Origin: CAYOSF01 sp964406605
GTDB taxonomy: Bacteria; Chloroflexota; Dehalococcoidia; DSTF01; RBG-16-68-14
NCBI GenBank assembly: GCA_964406605.1
Contig: CAYOSF010000001.1
Span: forward strand, 1 to 64,000
DNA length: 64,000 nt
Reading direction: 5' to 3'
A program made the translations under genes and the position numbers. The notes below the pieces were generated by a model, which saw nothing but the letters and a program-made list of their open reading frames with translations, did not search any database and was not told where the DNA came from. This document shows positions 25,593 to 34,316 of the stretch, one piece after another (within the stretch, counting starts at the first letter, position 1; every line of letters starts with the position of its first letter).

Positions 25593-26738
25593 ATGACGCG
25601 CATCTTCCTGAACCCCAGAGCCAGGCCGTCCGTGGAAGGCGCCGCTCCCACGCGGGAGCCGATGCGGTTCCACGAGCGGCTGCCGGGCTACGCGGCGACG
25701 CCGCTGGTCGAGCTGCCGGAGCTCGCTGAGCGACTCGGTCTTGGGAGGGTATGGGCGAAGGACGAGTCGAACAGGCTCGGGTTGCCCGCCTTCAAGATAC
25801 TGGGCGCGTCCTGGGCGGCCTACCGCGCGGTCGTGGAGCGGCTGGGCACCGATCCCGAGCCGTGGGGAACGGTCGAGGAGCTGGCGTCGCGGCTCGCGGC
25901 CATCAAGCCGCTGACGCTGGTCACTGCCACCGAGGGCAATCATGGTCGCGCCGTCGCGCGGGTTGCCGCGCTTCTGGGACTGGAGGCGCTAATCTTCGTC
26001 CCTCGGGACGCGGCACCGGCCCGGATCGAGGCGATCGAATCCGAGGGGGCAGCCGTCACCGTCGTCGACGGCACCTACGACGAGGCGGTGGAGCGGGCGG
26101 CGACGGAGGCAGGGCCGGGCCGTCTGCTCATCTCAGACACCTCGTGGCCGGGATATGAGGAGACTCCCCGCCGGGTCATCGAAGGGTACTCGACCATCTT
26201 CTGGGAAGTGGAGGATGCTCTGGCGGCCCGCAGCGTGCCCGGGCCGGACCTGGTCGTCGTCCAGGCCGGGGTGGGCGGCCTGACGGCTGCGGCCGTCCGG
26301 CACTTCCGCCGACGCGATCTGAGGAATGCGCCACGCATCGTCGCCGTGGAAGCGGAGGGCTTCCATTGTCTGCTGGCTTCGGCCCAGGCGGGGCGCGTCG
26401 TGACGCTGCCCGGACCGCACGATTCGATCATGGCCGGTCTCAACTGCGGGACGCCGTCGGTCGTGGCCTGGCCGACGATACGGGACGGGATCGACTGTTT
26501 CATAATGATCGAGGATGAGCGCGCGCGTGAAGGCATGCGGGAGCTGGCGCGGGCGGGTATCGTGGCGGGAGCGGCCGGTGCGTCGGGCGCGGGCGGGCTC
26601 ATCGAGTTCCTGGCCGGCGAGGACAGCAGAGAGGCGCGCGAACACCTCGGTGTCGGTCCATCCACGCGTGCGCTGCTCATTGTGACTGAAGGGGCCACCG
26701 ACCCGGCGACCTACGGACGGATCGTCGGCCGTCATTAG
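25593..26738 (+). CDS. Diaminopropionate ammonia-lyase-like PLP enzyme
   Basis: 381 aa, fold-type II PLP enzyme. The PLP lysine is in AFKILGASWA, the phosphate and substrate loop is TATEGNHGRAVA, and the glycine loop is QAGVGGLTAA. The long DTSWPGYEETP segment and NCGTPSVVAWP are typical of DpaL/YgeX-type diaminopropionate ammonia-lyases, which make pyruvate and ammonia from 2,3-diaminopropionate; threonine or serine dehydratase relatives are the alternative. Length matches DpaL (about 390-400). No strong ribosome site is visible. It may use an amino acid moved by the adjacent transporter, though that is a guess. Confidence 0.8.
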   Translation: MTRIFLNPRARPSVEGAAPTREPMRFHERLPGYAATPLVELPELAERLGLGRVWAKDESNRLGLPAFKILGASWAAYRAVVERLGTDPEPWGTVEELASRLAAIKPLTLVTATEGNHGRAVARVAALLGLEALIFVPRDAAPARIEAIESEGAAVTVVDGTYDEAVERAATEAGPGRLLISDTSWPGYEETPRRVIEGYSTIFWEVEDALAARSVPGPDLVVVQAGVGGLTAAAVRHFRRRDLRNAPRIVAVEAEGFHCLLASAQAGRVVTLPGPHDSIMAGLNCGTPSVVAWPTIRDGIDCFIMIEDERAREGMRELARAGIVAGAAGASGAGGLIEFLAGEDSREAREHLGVGPSTRALLIVTEGATDPATYGRIVGRH

Positions 26739-26744
26739 GGGACG

Positions 26745-26768
26745 CCTCTCCCACCGTCCGGCGAGAGG
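26745..26768. terminator. Possible bidirectional hairpin
   Basis: CCTCTC (26745-26750) pairs with GAGAGG (26763-26768) across a 12-nt loop, in the gap between the convergent ammonia-lyase and lipoprotein genes. The position suits a shared terminator, but there is no T-run and the stem is short. A similar hairpin, CCCCTC...GAGGGG, is at 54639-54657. Confidence 0.25.
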
Positions 26769-26850
26769 GGAAGCGCGGACCCGAGGCGCCTAGGCGCTAG
26801 CGGGCAGGTCGCCAACCGGAGGCGTGTTGGTCCTGCCCCTCTCTCATCTT

Positions 26851-27321
26851 CTATTCCTCGACGAACAAGCCGCCACAGTTTCGAACCTTCCAGATCCCGT
26901 CCTCGTAGACAAGCTCCAGCGGAGCCTCGAATGGAAGGGGGTTAGTGAGGAAAGGAACTTCCTGCCCGTTTATTGTCACTGTAGCCGAGATTGCTCCTTC
27001 AGGCTGTTCCAGCGGCACCTTCACGTGGTCGCCATTGACCTCGAATACCAGATTAGGCCCTGTGGTGAATTGGTACTCACCACCGAAGATCTTGCTTAGT
27101 ACTTGGGAGGCGCCTTCGGCGCGGGCGACGTCGTCCGGGTCGCAGGTCTCCGACCAGAAGCTCCCCAGCGCGCCGGCGTCGTTGTTGGCGAATGCCTCGC
27201 TGAACGCGGTGAGTGCGTCAGAAATCTCCTGCGCGGAGACGCTGTTCCCACGGTCACTCCCACCACAACCGGCCACGAGAACCAGTCCTAGGAGGATCCC
27301 CCAAGTCGCTGCAGGTCTCAC
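26851..27321 (-). CDS. Small lipoprotein, NTF2-like fold suspected
   Basis: 156 aa from GTG at 27321, chosen because GGAGG lies nine bases upstream and the preceding gene ends at 27341. The signal sequence ends in a lipobox (LVAGC, Cys19), so the protein is lipid-anchored outside the membrane. The mature part has EISDALTAFSEAFANNDAG and a C-terminal YEDGIWKVRNCG, the outline of small NTF2/SnoaL-like or DUF4878-type lipoproteins, with a free C-terminal Cys. Last gene of the exported-protein operon. Function unknown. Confidence 0.65.
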   Translation of the reverse strand: MRPAATWGILLGLVLVAGCGGSDRGNSVSAQEISDALTAFSEAFANNDAGALGSFWSETCDPDDVARAEGASQVLSKIFGGEYQFTTGPNLVFEVNGDHVKVPLEQPEGAISATVTINGQEVPFLTNPLPFEAPLELVYEDGIWKVRNCGGLFVEE

Positions 27322-27340
27322 GGTTTTCGCCCTCCAAGTC

Positions 27341-27778
27341 CTAGGATGGACATTGGAGGGGTGAAAAGCTGACAGCGAACCAGTGATCCTCACGAGGCGG
27401 AATGGTGAGGTGCACATTCAAGGCGGCGTGCCAGCCTACGTTGATGTAACACCGGTCCGTATGTGTCAATTCATCGAACCCCTTCATGCTTGCTAGAGAG
27501 CTGTCTTCTCGGATGTTCCACCCGAGGAAACCTTCTACCTCAAATTGCATGTCCTGGAAGCGGACTAGAAAAGCTGCCACCGCCATGGTGTCCCAGTTCT
27601 CAGGACATGCGCTCGTATTCGAGTAGTGGTACCAATCGTCAGCATAGGGTGCTAGCCCCGAGCGACCACGGCAGGCGTCAACGTCATGGGCCAGGCCGGT
27701 ATCGGGAGTGAGGACCGCTGTCATCAGCCCCAACAACAACGCGGCGAAGAGGCCGACCCTAGATGCAGTCCGGTACAT
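27341..27778 (-). CDS. Secreted protein of unknown function
   Basis: 145 aa from ATG at 27778, picked because GGAGGAG lies just upstream; it overlaps the upstream gene by 20 bp. A signal peptide is clear (MYRTASRVGLFAALLLGL, then LAHD as the probable cleavage region). The mature part is small, aromatic-rich and has four Cys (CRGRSG, ACPEN, DRCYIN and a Cys near the C-terminus) that could form disulfides outside the cell. No family recognised. Middle gene of a three-gene minus-strand operon. Confidence 0.6.
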   Translation of the reverse strand: MYRTASRVGLFAALLLGLMTAVLTPDTGLAHDVDACRGRSGLAPYADDWYHYSNTSACPENWDTMAVAAFLVRFQDMQFEVEGFLGWNIREDSSLASMKGFDELTHTDRCYINVGWHAALNVHLTIPPREDHWFAVSFSPLQCPS

Positions 27779-28466
27779 CGCCGGCCCCCTCTCCTCCAGG
27801 ACCCCAATAACCTTCATCCGTTGGCACGGCTATGGGGGTGGGTACCACCTTCGGCACGATCATGAAATCGCCGTCAGGATACACGCAGGCGATATAGTAA
27901 TCGCCCACCTCCTGCCCTTCGACGAACCCAGCGGCTCCGCCGCCGACGATGGCCTCCAGAAAAGGCGCCAGGTCCGTGTCGACCAGAGCCTGGAGCTGTT
28001 CGGGGGAACTCACACCGGTCACGAACTTCAAACCATCCGGAAGAACGACCGCCTTGTCGGCGCAGTCGTGGTGGTAGGACTTCACCGCGGCCAGAATGTC
28101 GTCCACGCGCTGCTCGCCGTTCGGTGGGCCGAGGTCCCACGGATCGCCCAGTTCGATGGCAGTGCGATCCGTATCCTCGGTGTAGGCTGGGTTGCCTTCG
28201 TCAATGAAGTACTGACCCAAGACAGCCAGGATGTCATCCACTCGGTTCTTCCCATCATGGGTCGGGTTGAGGTAGTCCCACGGGTTGGTTGGATCGCGCA
28301 TCCCCCCGAGCTGGGGATCGTCCCCCAGCTCTTCGAGGTCCTCGCATCCATCCCCGTCGAAGTCCGGGGAGCCGACCGAGTCTGAAGACACCGAACCCAG
28401 TACCGCAAACGAGACCAAGACGGCCGTCACCGTTGCCATTCCTCCCATGAGGAGCCGACCTCTCAT
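27759..28466 (-). CDS. Exported protein with two dockerin-like calcium-binding repeats
   Basis: 235 aa from ATG at 28466 (AGGAGG seven to eight bases upstream). Signal segment MRGRLLMGGMATVTAVLVSFAV. Then DFDGDGCEDLEELGDDP, an EF-hand/TSP3-like loop, followed by two similar modules: NPWDYLNP...RVDDILAVLGQYF and DPWDLGPP...RVDDILAAVKSYH, each resembling a dockerin type I half (Asp-rich loop plus helix). The C-terminal 90 residues are unassigned. Such repeats are frequent in secreted proteins of Dehalococcoidia; whether they bind a cohesin partner is unknown. First substantial gene of the operon. Confidence 0.72.
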   Translation of the reverse strand: MRGRLLMGGMATVTAVLVSFAVLGSVSSDSVGSPDFDGDGCEDLEELGDDPQLGGMRDPTNPWDYLNPTHDGKNRVDDILAVLGQYFIDEGNPAYTEDTDRTAIELGDPWDLGPPNGEQRVDDILAAVKSYHHDCADKAVVLPDGLKFVTGVSSPEQLQALVDTDLAPFLEAIVGGGAAGFVEGQEVGDYYIACVYPDGDFMIVPKVVPTPIAVPTDEGYWGPGGEGAGDVPDCI

Positions 28467-28503
28467 GTGCCACCCTCCTGTCACCATGCGCTCGCCAATG
28501 TAC

Positions 28504-28524
28504 TCAGTTGTTCATGTGCTCCAT
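28504..28524 (-). CDS. Six-codon leader cistron (MEHMNN)
   Basis: ATG at 28524 has a perfect AGGAGG seven bases upstream, inside AAAGGAGGGG (28539-28530), and ends at TGA (28504) after six codons. It lies between the promoter at 28654-28682 and the exported-protein operon starting at 28466. A ribosome site this strong with so short a frame suggests a leader peptide or translation-coupled control, but a chance ATG or a decayed gene remains possible. Confidence 0.4.
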   Translation of the reverse strand: MEHMNN

Positions 28525-28653
28525 ATGGTCCCCTCCTTTGGGGCAGGATTGGCGTTGCCAGCCAGACGGAGCTCCCTCCGACGGTTGGGCCTCCACGAAT
28601 GCACGGGCGATCTCACTGCCGTATAGTCCGCCCGGGCCTGTTCTTGGAAGCGG

Positions 28654-28682
28654 AGCATACCAGAGTGATACCACGATGTCAA
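28654..28682 (-). promoter_or_regulatory. Sigma-70 promoter of the exported-protein operon
   Basis: Read on the minus strand: TTGACA (28682-28677), a 17-bp spacer and TATGCT (28659-28654). Start of transcription near 28647, giving a leader of about 180 bases to the operon that includes the short cistron at 28504-28524. Confidence 0.7.
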
Positions 28683-28745
28683 GGCGGCTGTTGGGTTGGA
28701 CGCGTCCCCCGCCACCCGGAGGGCGCAAGCGTGGCGCGCGGGCGG

Positions 28746-30161
28746 TCAGGGGGTGGCGGGCAGGCTGAGCAGGCGGATGAAGTTCGTGCGGCCGGCCGGC
28801 CCGCCCCGCGCCGCGCCGACGACGACCACGTCGCCGCCCTCAGGCACGAGGTCTCTCGCCCGAAGCTCGGCGGCGATGCGTTCGGTGACGTCCTCCCGGC
28901 GATGGTATCGCTCGACTACCAACGGCGCGACGCCGCGCCAGAGGGTCAGTTGCCGGGCGGTGACGCGACGCTCGCACAGGGCGAAGACTGGCACGGCCGG
29001 CCGTAGCTTTGAGAGGATCTGCGCCGTCCGCCCGGAGCGGGTGAACGCCGCCAGCGCCTGCGCCCCGATCTCCGCCGCGAGCGACGCGGCGGCGTGGCAT
29101 ACCGCGTGCGCCCGAGTACTCCGGTGCTCGGGCGCGGTCGACGCCGGTGTGAGCATCGTCTCCGCCTCTCGCACGATCCTGTCCATGGCCTCGACCGTCG
29201 CGACGGGGTACTCGCCTATCGCCGTCTCGCCGCTGAGCATAACGGCGTCGGTACCGTCCAAGACGGCGTTCGCGACGTCGGAGGCCTCGGCGCGTGTCGG
29301 CTGGGGAGCGTGCGTCATGGACTCCAGCATCTGGGTGGCGGTGATCACCGGCTTGCCCAAGAAGTTGGCCCGATCGATGATGCGCTTCTGCGCCACCGGC
29401 ACCTTTTCGGGGGAGAGCTCCACTCCCAGGTCGCCTCTCGCGACCATCACCCCGTCGAAGGCGCGCAGGATGCCGTCCAGGTGGTCGAGGGCCTCCGGCT
29501 TTTCGATCTTCGCCAGCAGAGGGACCTGCGATCCCGCTTCCCTCATGATCTCGCGGGCGGCTCGAGCGTCCTGAGGACTGCGAACGAAGCTCAGCGCCAC
29601 CACGTCCACGCCCTGCGCGAGCCCGAAACGCAGATCGTCCTCGTCTTTGGGGGTGAGGGCGGGTGCGCTAATCGACACTCCCGGCAGGTTCACGCCCTTG
29701 TGCTCCAGGAGCTGTCCACCCCGGACGACGGTGCATCTCACCTCGTCGCGGGAGACCGAGGTCACCCTCAGCTCCAGCATGCCGTCGTCAAGGAGGATCC
29801 GGTAACCAGGCCGCACGTCGCGCGGGAGACCCGCGTGCGTCGTCGAGATTCGGTTCTTCGTCCCGGCCACGGCTCTGGTTGTGATGGCGAGCTGCGCGCC
29901 TTCTCGGAGAACGATGGGACGACCACCGGCCAGCGCTCCAACGCGGATCTTGGGTCCCTGCAGATCCTGCAGGACGGCGACGACGCGGCCGGTCTCGTCG
30001 GCCAACCGCCGCACCAGGGCGATCTGCCTCGCGTGCGTGTCCCGGTCGCCATGCGAGAAGTTGACGCGGAACACCTCTGCTCCGGCCTCGATCAGGCGGC
30101 GAACGGTGTCCTCGGTCTCGGTCGCCGGGCCGAGGGTGGCCACGATCTTGGTCCTTCGCAT
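28746..30161 (-). CDS. pyk: Pyruvate kinase
   Basis: 471 aa, the standard short bacterial form without the extra C-terminal PEP-utiliser domain. It begins RRTKIVATLGPATE, with FRVNFSHGD, LQDLQGPKIRVG (start of the B domain) and LLAKIEKPEALDHLDGIL (the Lys-containing active-site stretch), then VARGDLGVELSPEKVP and TATQMLESM near the metal and substrate sites. It converts phosphoenolpyruvate and ADP to pyruvate and ATP. It follows the arabinofuranosidase gene by 28 bp. The C-terminal allosteric region is complete. Confidence 0.97.
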   Translation of the reverse strand: MRRTKIVATLGPATETEDTVRRLIEAGAEVFRVNFSHGDRDTHARQIALVRRLADETGRVVAVLQDLQGPKIRVGALAGGRPIVLREGAQLAITTRAVAGTKNRISTTHAGLPRDVRPGYRILLDDGMLELRVTSVSRDEVRCTVVRGGQLLEHKGVNLPGVSISAPALTPKDEDDLRFGLAQGVDVVALSFVRSPQDARAAREIMREAGSQVPLLAKIEKPEALDHLDGILRAFDGVMVARGDLGVELSPEKVPVAQKRIIDRANFLGKPVITATQMLESMTHAPQPTRAEASDVANAVLDGTDAVMLSGETAIGEYPVATVEAMDRIVREAETMLTPASTAPEHRSTRAHAVCHAAASLAAEIGAQALAAFTRSGRTAQILSKLRPAVPVFALCERRVTARQLTLWRGVAPLVVERYHRREDVTERIAAELRARDLVPEGGDVVVVGAARGGPAGRTNFIRLLSLPATP

Positions 30162-30189
30162 CCGGGACTACCTTACGGGGCTCACCGTG

Positions 30190-31686
30190 CTAGTCCGCAA
30201 GCTCCAACGTCATCGCCGCCACGGACAGGGGCGGGAGCGTTACGTGGGCGGCGCCGGCCCGCACCTCAACGTCCTCGAAATCCCGGGCCCGGATCACGTC
30301 GGGCTGGTCGTAGGAGTTCTCGGCCTTGGCGTCCGGACCGGTGAGCAGCTCTGCGGACTGGAGGTGTTCGATCGGGCGGTCGGAGAGCGCTATCTTGAGC
30401 GGCAACTCCTCGCTAAGGCTGCGGTTGGTCGCGAAGACCTTGAGTTCCTTCCCGTCCAGAACGGCGCTGCAGTCGAGATAAGGTACCTCGCCGTGCCACT
30501 GACCTCGGTAGGTGGGTCCTTGGACGGAAGGGCGAAGGGCGACTCCCCGACGGCGCTTGGAGAACATCTCGAACGGATAGTAGATCGACTGGATGAGCAT
30601 GTCGTCGCCGCGGGTGAGGATGGGCGCGACGACGTTGACGATCTGGGCGAGGTTAGCGATCTTCACGGCGTCGGCGTGGCGGATGAAGCTGTGGAGGAAG
30701 CCCGCGACGGCCAGTGCGTCCTCGAGATTGTAGACCTCCTCGATGAGATGCTGGGGGTGCTCGTCGCCGCCCTTACGTTCCTGGCCGAAGGTCCTGTACC
30801 AGACGTTCCACTCATCGAAGCTGACGTAGGCTCGCTTCCCGGCTCTTCGCTTGGCCCGCGCGTACCGGCAGACGGCGTCGACCTCCTCGATCTGCCGGTC
30901 GATGCTGTTGGTGATGGCGAGGTAGTCCGGCGTGTCGTCGGTTCGGTTGCCGACATAGCGGTGCGCGCTCACGTAGTCGGCCAGATCTCCAACGTACTCC
31001 AAGACGGTCCGATCCCATTCCGGATAGGTGGGCATGGCGGGGTCCGACGAGCCGCTGACGACCAGCTCAATGGACGGATCCAGGTCCTTCATCAGCTTGG
31101 CCGCCTGCTGGGCGCGGATTGCATACTGCTCCGCGGGCACGTGGCCGAGCTGCCAGGGGCCGTCCATCTCGTTGCCCAGGCACCAGAGCTTCACCCCGAA
31201 GGGATCCGGCGCGCCGTTCGCCACCCGCATGTCGGCGTATCTTGTGCCCGGCCGTCCGTTGCAGTACTCGACCCAGTTGCGCGCCTCTTCGGGTGTCCCG
31301 GTTCCGAGATTCACCGTCAGCATGGGGGTCCATTCCATCCTGCGGGCGAGTGACATGAACTCGTCGGTGCCGAATTCGTTCGGCTCTACGGTGTTCCAGG
31401 CGAGGTCACGGACGGCATGACGGCCCTCGCGCGGTCCTATGCCGTCCTGCCAGTGGTAGCCGGAGGCGAAGTTGCCGCCCGGGTATCGCACCGCCGTCAT
31501 GCCCAGCTTTTCCAGCGCGCCCAGCACATCGGTACGGAAGCCCTCGGCGTCTGCGTGTCCGCTCGCCGGCTCGTACACCCCCTGGTAGACGGCGCGGCCC
31601 ATATGCTCCAGGAACCCGCCGAAGATACGGGGGTCGACCTCGCCGATCTGATATGCGGTGTGCAGGTGAAGGATGGTTGGCTCCAT
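30190..31686 (-). CDS. abfA: Alpha-L-arabinofuranosidase, GH51
   Basis: 498 aa. Strong family matches: RIFGGFLEHMGRAVYQGVYEP, VRYPGGNFASGYHW, the acid/base Glu173 in CLGNEMDGPW and the nucleophile Glu292 in SFDEWNVWY. A (beta/alpha)8 barrel followed by a beta-sandwich tail is expected. It releases terminal L-arabinose from arabinan- or arabinoxylan-derived oligosaccharides. No signal peptide, so it acts in the cytosol on imported sugars. GGAGAGAG lies a few bases before the ATG. Together with the glycosidase-like gene at 34.6-35.6 kb it suggests use of plant or algal glycans. Confidence 0.95.
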   Translation of the reverse strand: MEPTILHLHTAYQIGEVDPRIFGGFLEHMGRAVYQGVYEPASGHADAEGFRTDVLGALEKLGMTAVRYPGGNFASGYHWQDGIGPREGRHAVRDLAWNTVEPNEFGTDEFMSLARRMEWTPMLTVNLGTGTPEEARNWVEYCNGRPGTRYADMRVANGAPDPFGVKLWCLGNEMDGPWQLGHVPAEQYAIRAQQAAKLMKDLDPSIELVVSGSSDPAMPTYPEWDRTVLEYVGDLADYVSAHRYVGNRTDDTPDYLAITNSIDRQIEEVDAVCRYARAKRRAGKRAYVSFDEWNVWYRTFGQERKGGDEHPQHLIEEVYNLEDALAVAGFLHSFIRHADAVKIANLAQIVNVVAPILTRGDDMLIQSIYYPFEMFSKRRRGVALRPSVQGPTYRGQWHGEVPYLDCSAVLDGKELKVFATNRSLSEELPLKIALSDRPIEHLQSAELLTGPDAKAENSYDQPDVIRARDFEDVEVRAGAAHVTLPPLSVAAMTLELAD

Positions 31687-31779
31687 GTACTCTCTCCGCT
31701 TCTGCGCTGACCTCGCTGGCCTCCCGCGGGTGCGCCGGAGGCCACGGTGCTCATGGCTTCGCCGGCGTACCGGACGCGG

Positions 31780-32574
31780 CTACCGTCCCTTGAACTTGGG
31801 CGTTCGCTTCTCCATGAAGGCGCGGCGTCCCTCGACGTAGTCCTCGCTCCTGAAGCACTGCTCCACGAGGCGGGTGCAGGTCTCCATGTCGCGGTTCTCT
31901 CGATCCCGTACCGCCTGCCGGATCGCGAACTTCGCCGCCTTGACCGTGAGCGGGGCGTTCGCGGCGATGGTCTGGGCCAGCCCGCGGACGCTCTTCTCCA
32001 AGTCATCGTGGGACACCACGCGGTTGACCAGACCGATCTCCAGCGCCTCTTGCGCCGAGAACTGGCGGGCTGAGAAGAGCATCTCGTTCGCGTGGGCGGG
32101 CCCGATCAGGGTGACCAGCGCCTTCACGCCCGCGAACGCGTAGCCGAGGCCGAGTCGGGCGGCGGGGATGCCGAAGCGGGAGTCTTCGGAGGCGATCCGG
32201 ATGTCGACCTGCATGGCCACGGCCAGGCCGCCCCCGATACAGAAACCCTGGATCATGGCGATCACGGGCTTGTCGAGCGCCTGGAAGGTGGCGGCGGTAC
32301 GCGCCGACGCCTCATCGAAGACCTTCCGCGCCTCCGGGGTGGAGCGCTTGCTCTCGAACTCCGAGATGTCCGCGCCGGAAACGAACGCCTTGTCGCCCGC
32401 TCCTCTGACCACGATCACCCGGACCTCCTCGTCCTCCTGGAAGTCCTCCAAGATGGCCGGGACCGCCTGCTGCATCTCCAGCGACACGGCGTTGTGGCGG
32501 GCGGGGTTGTTGTAGATCAGCCAACCGATGCCGTCTTCCTTCCGGGCGATCATCTTGTCGGTAGCTGGGTCCAT
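31780..32574 (-). CDS. Crotonase-superfamily protein lacking both usual catalytic Glu
   Basis: 264 aa with clear crotonase features: the oxyanion-hole segments AFVSGADISEF and GFCIGGGLAVAM. Aligned by eye with classical enoyl-CoA hydratase, the two catalytic glutamates are replaced by Ala118 (GGGLAV, normally GGGCEL) and Ala138 (GIPAARLG, normally PEI.LG). It is therefore unlikely to be a hydratase; isomerase, hydrolase, decarboxylase or other acyl-CoA chemistry is possible. It is 15 bp downstream of the CoA-transferase gene, so the two probably act on the same carboxylic acid. Confidence 0.85.
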   Translation of the reverse strand: MDPATDKMIARKEDGIGWLIYNNPARHNAVSLEMQQAVPAILEDFQEDEEVRVIVVRGAGDKAFVSGADISEFESKRSTPEARKVFDEASARTAATFQALDKPVIAMIQGFCIGGGLAVAMQVDIRIASEDSRFGIPAARLGLGYAFAGVKALVTLIGPAHANEMLFSARQFSAQEALEIGLVNRVVSHDDLEKSVRGLAQTIAANAPLTVKAAKFAIRQAVRDRENRDMETCTRLVEQCFRSEDYVEGRRAFMEKRTPKFKGR

Positions 32575-32589
32575 GAATGCCGCTCAGCC

Positions 32590-33768
32590 TCAGATGACAT
32601 GCCGCTCGCGGAGCCGGGCGATGGCTTCGCCATCGTATCCCAACTCCGATAGTATTTCATCGGTGTGCTCGCCCTGATCGGGAGCGGCGCGGCGCATGCG
32701 TTGCGGGGTCCTCGTGAGCTTCACCGGCTGATCGACAAGCTTGAGCGTGCCGAGAACGGGGTGCTCGACGGCCGTTGCCATGGCCAGGTGCCGGACCTGG
32801 GGATCAGCGAACGTCTGGTCGACGCTGTTGATCGGGCCGCAGGGGATCCCCGCTGCGTTGAGGACTTCGATCCAGTCCGCGCTTCCTCGTCGTTTCGTGT
32901 ACCCGCCGATCTCCGCGTTGAGCGCGTCCCGGTTTTGCGAGCGCTTCTCCGGATCGGCATATTCGGGTTTCCGCGCCAAGTCCTCCGCGCCGGCCGTCTC
33001 GCAGAAGATCTGGAACATCCGGTTGGTGGGGGCGGCGATGTTGATGTGGCCGTCGGCCGTGGGAAAGACACCCATCGGTATCAGGGTAGGGTGGTGGTTG
33101 CCGGCCTGCGGGGGCACCTCGCCGTCGATGAGCCAGCGGGCGGCCTGGAGGTCAAGCATGGCGATCTGGGCTTCGAGCAGCGAGGTGTGCACCCACTGGC
33201 CCTCGCCGGACTCCTCCCGCTCGATCAGCGCGGCCAGAATGCCGAACGCGAGGTAGATTCCGGCCGCCAGGTCGGAGATCGGCACGCCGACGCGAACGGG
33301 GCCCTGGCCGGGTAGGCCGGTCACGGACATCAGCCCGCCCAGGCCCTGGGCGATCTGATCGACGCCGGGCCGGTCGCGGTAGGGTCCGTCCTGACCGAAG
33401 CCGGAGATGCTGCCGTATACGATGCGCGGGTTGACCGCCCGCAGCGCCTCATAGTCGATGCCGAGCCGGTGCTTCACCGCCGGGCGGAAGTTCTCGACCA
33501 CGACGTCGGCGTCCTTCGCCAGCTTGAGGAAGATGTCGCGCCCTTCGTCCGCCTTCAGGTTGATCGTGAGGCTGCGCTTGTTGCGGTGCAGGTTCTGGAA
33601 GTCGAAGCCCTGCCTCTCGCCGGTCACGTCCCTGTCGATCCTCGGCGGATCGATGCGGATCACGTCGGCACCCCAGTCGGCGAGCTGGCGGACCGCCGTC
33701 GGTCCCGCCCGCGCGACGGTCAGGTCGATCACTCTAAACCGCGAGAGAGGAAGGGTGCTTGAGGTCAT
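32590..33768 (-). CDS. Family III CoA-transferase (CaiB/BaiF)
   Basis: 392 aa. Family marks include RVIDLTVARAGPTAVRQLADWGADVI at the N-terminus, then RNKRSLTINLK, VENFRPAVKHRLGIDYE and GFGQDGPYRDRPGVD. The position of the catalytic carboxylate seems to be Glu in VHTSLLEAQ, as in many family members. It moves CoA from one acyl-CoA to a free acid; donor and acceptor are unknown. First gene of the minus-strand run that continues with the crotonase-fold protein, arabinofuranosidase and pyruvate kinase; upstream is a long repeat region. Confidence 0.92.
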   Translation of the reverse strand: MTSSTLPLSRFRVIDLTVARAGPTAVRQLADWGADVIRIDPPRIDRDVTGERQGFDFQNLHRNKRSLTINLKADEGRDIFLKLAKDADVVVENFRPAVKHRLGIDYEALRAVNPRIVYGSISGFGQDGPYRDRPGVDQIAQGLGGLMSVTGLPGQGPVRVGVPISDLAAGIYLAFGILAALIEREESGEGQWVHTSLLEAQIAMLDLQAARWLIDGEVPPQAGNHHPTLIPMGVFPTADGHINIAAPTNRMFQIFCETAGAEDLARKPEYADPEKRSQNRDALNAEIGGYTKRRGSADWIEVLNAAGIPCGPINSVDQTFADPQVRHLAMATAVEHPVLGTLKLVDQPVKLTRTPQRMRRAAPDQGEHTDEILSELGYDGEAIARLRERHVI

Positions 33769-33830
33769 GCTGTGCGTTCTTTCGGAAGGTCGGGCGGAGT
33801 GTACAAAGCGCGCGGGGTGGTGTCAAACAG

Positions 33831-33968
33831 GGGAGGGTCGAGGGCCGAGGGTCGAGGGTCGGGAGCCGAGGGTCGGGGGCCGAGGGTCGAGGGTCAAGGG
33901 TCAAGGGTGAAGGGTCGGGGGCCGAGGGTCGGGGGTCGAGGGTGGAGGGTCGGGAGCCGGAGGGTGGA
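33831..33968. repeat. 7-bp-unit degenerate minisatellite (GGGTCGA type)
   Basis: About 20 tandem units of the form GGGTCGA, GGGCCGA, GGGTCGG, GGGTCAA and similar. The T/C at the fourth place and A/G at the last vary while the 7-bp register is mostly kept. No coding sense is apparent. Such arrays are slippage-prone. Confidence 0.85.
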
Positions 33969-34316
33969 AGGGCAAGCATCCGCCCCACGTGGGGCGGGCG
34001 CGGCGGAGGCGGACACAGCAGGGGGATGCCCCTAGGGTATGGATTGCAGGCGCCGCGGGGAGTATGTCTTGCAGCATCGTGCCTTTTCTGTGTATGCGGT
34101 TTCGCATTTGGTGTCTGGACGCGGTTCCAGGGCGTTCATGTCGTACGCTCCCATGCGACCAGGCGCGCAAGGGCGGTTGTACCGGGCTTGGATACACGGC
34201 GGGTGGAACAGCGCGAAGGTGTGTGTGGCACAACAGGGCGGGTCCTTCAGGGCGGGTGTAGGGGAATACCCCGACCCCGGAAGCGGCAAGACGTTAGGGG
34301 CAGCGGAACGGAGTCC

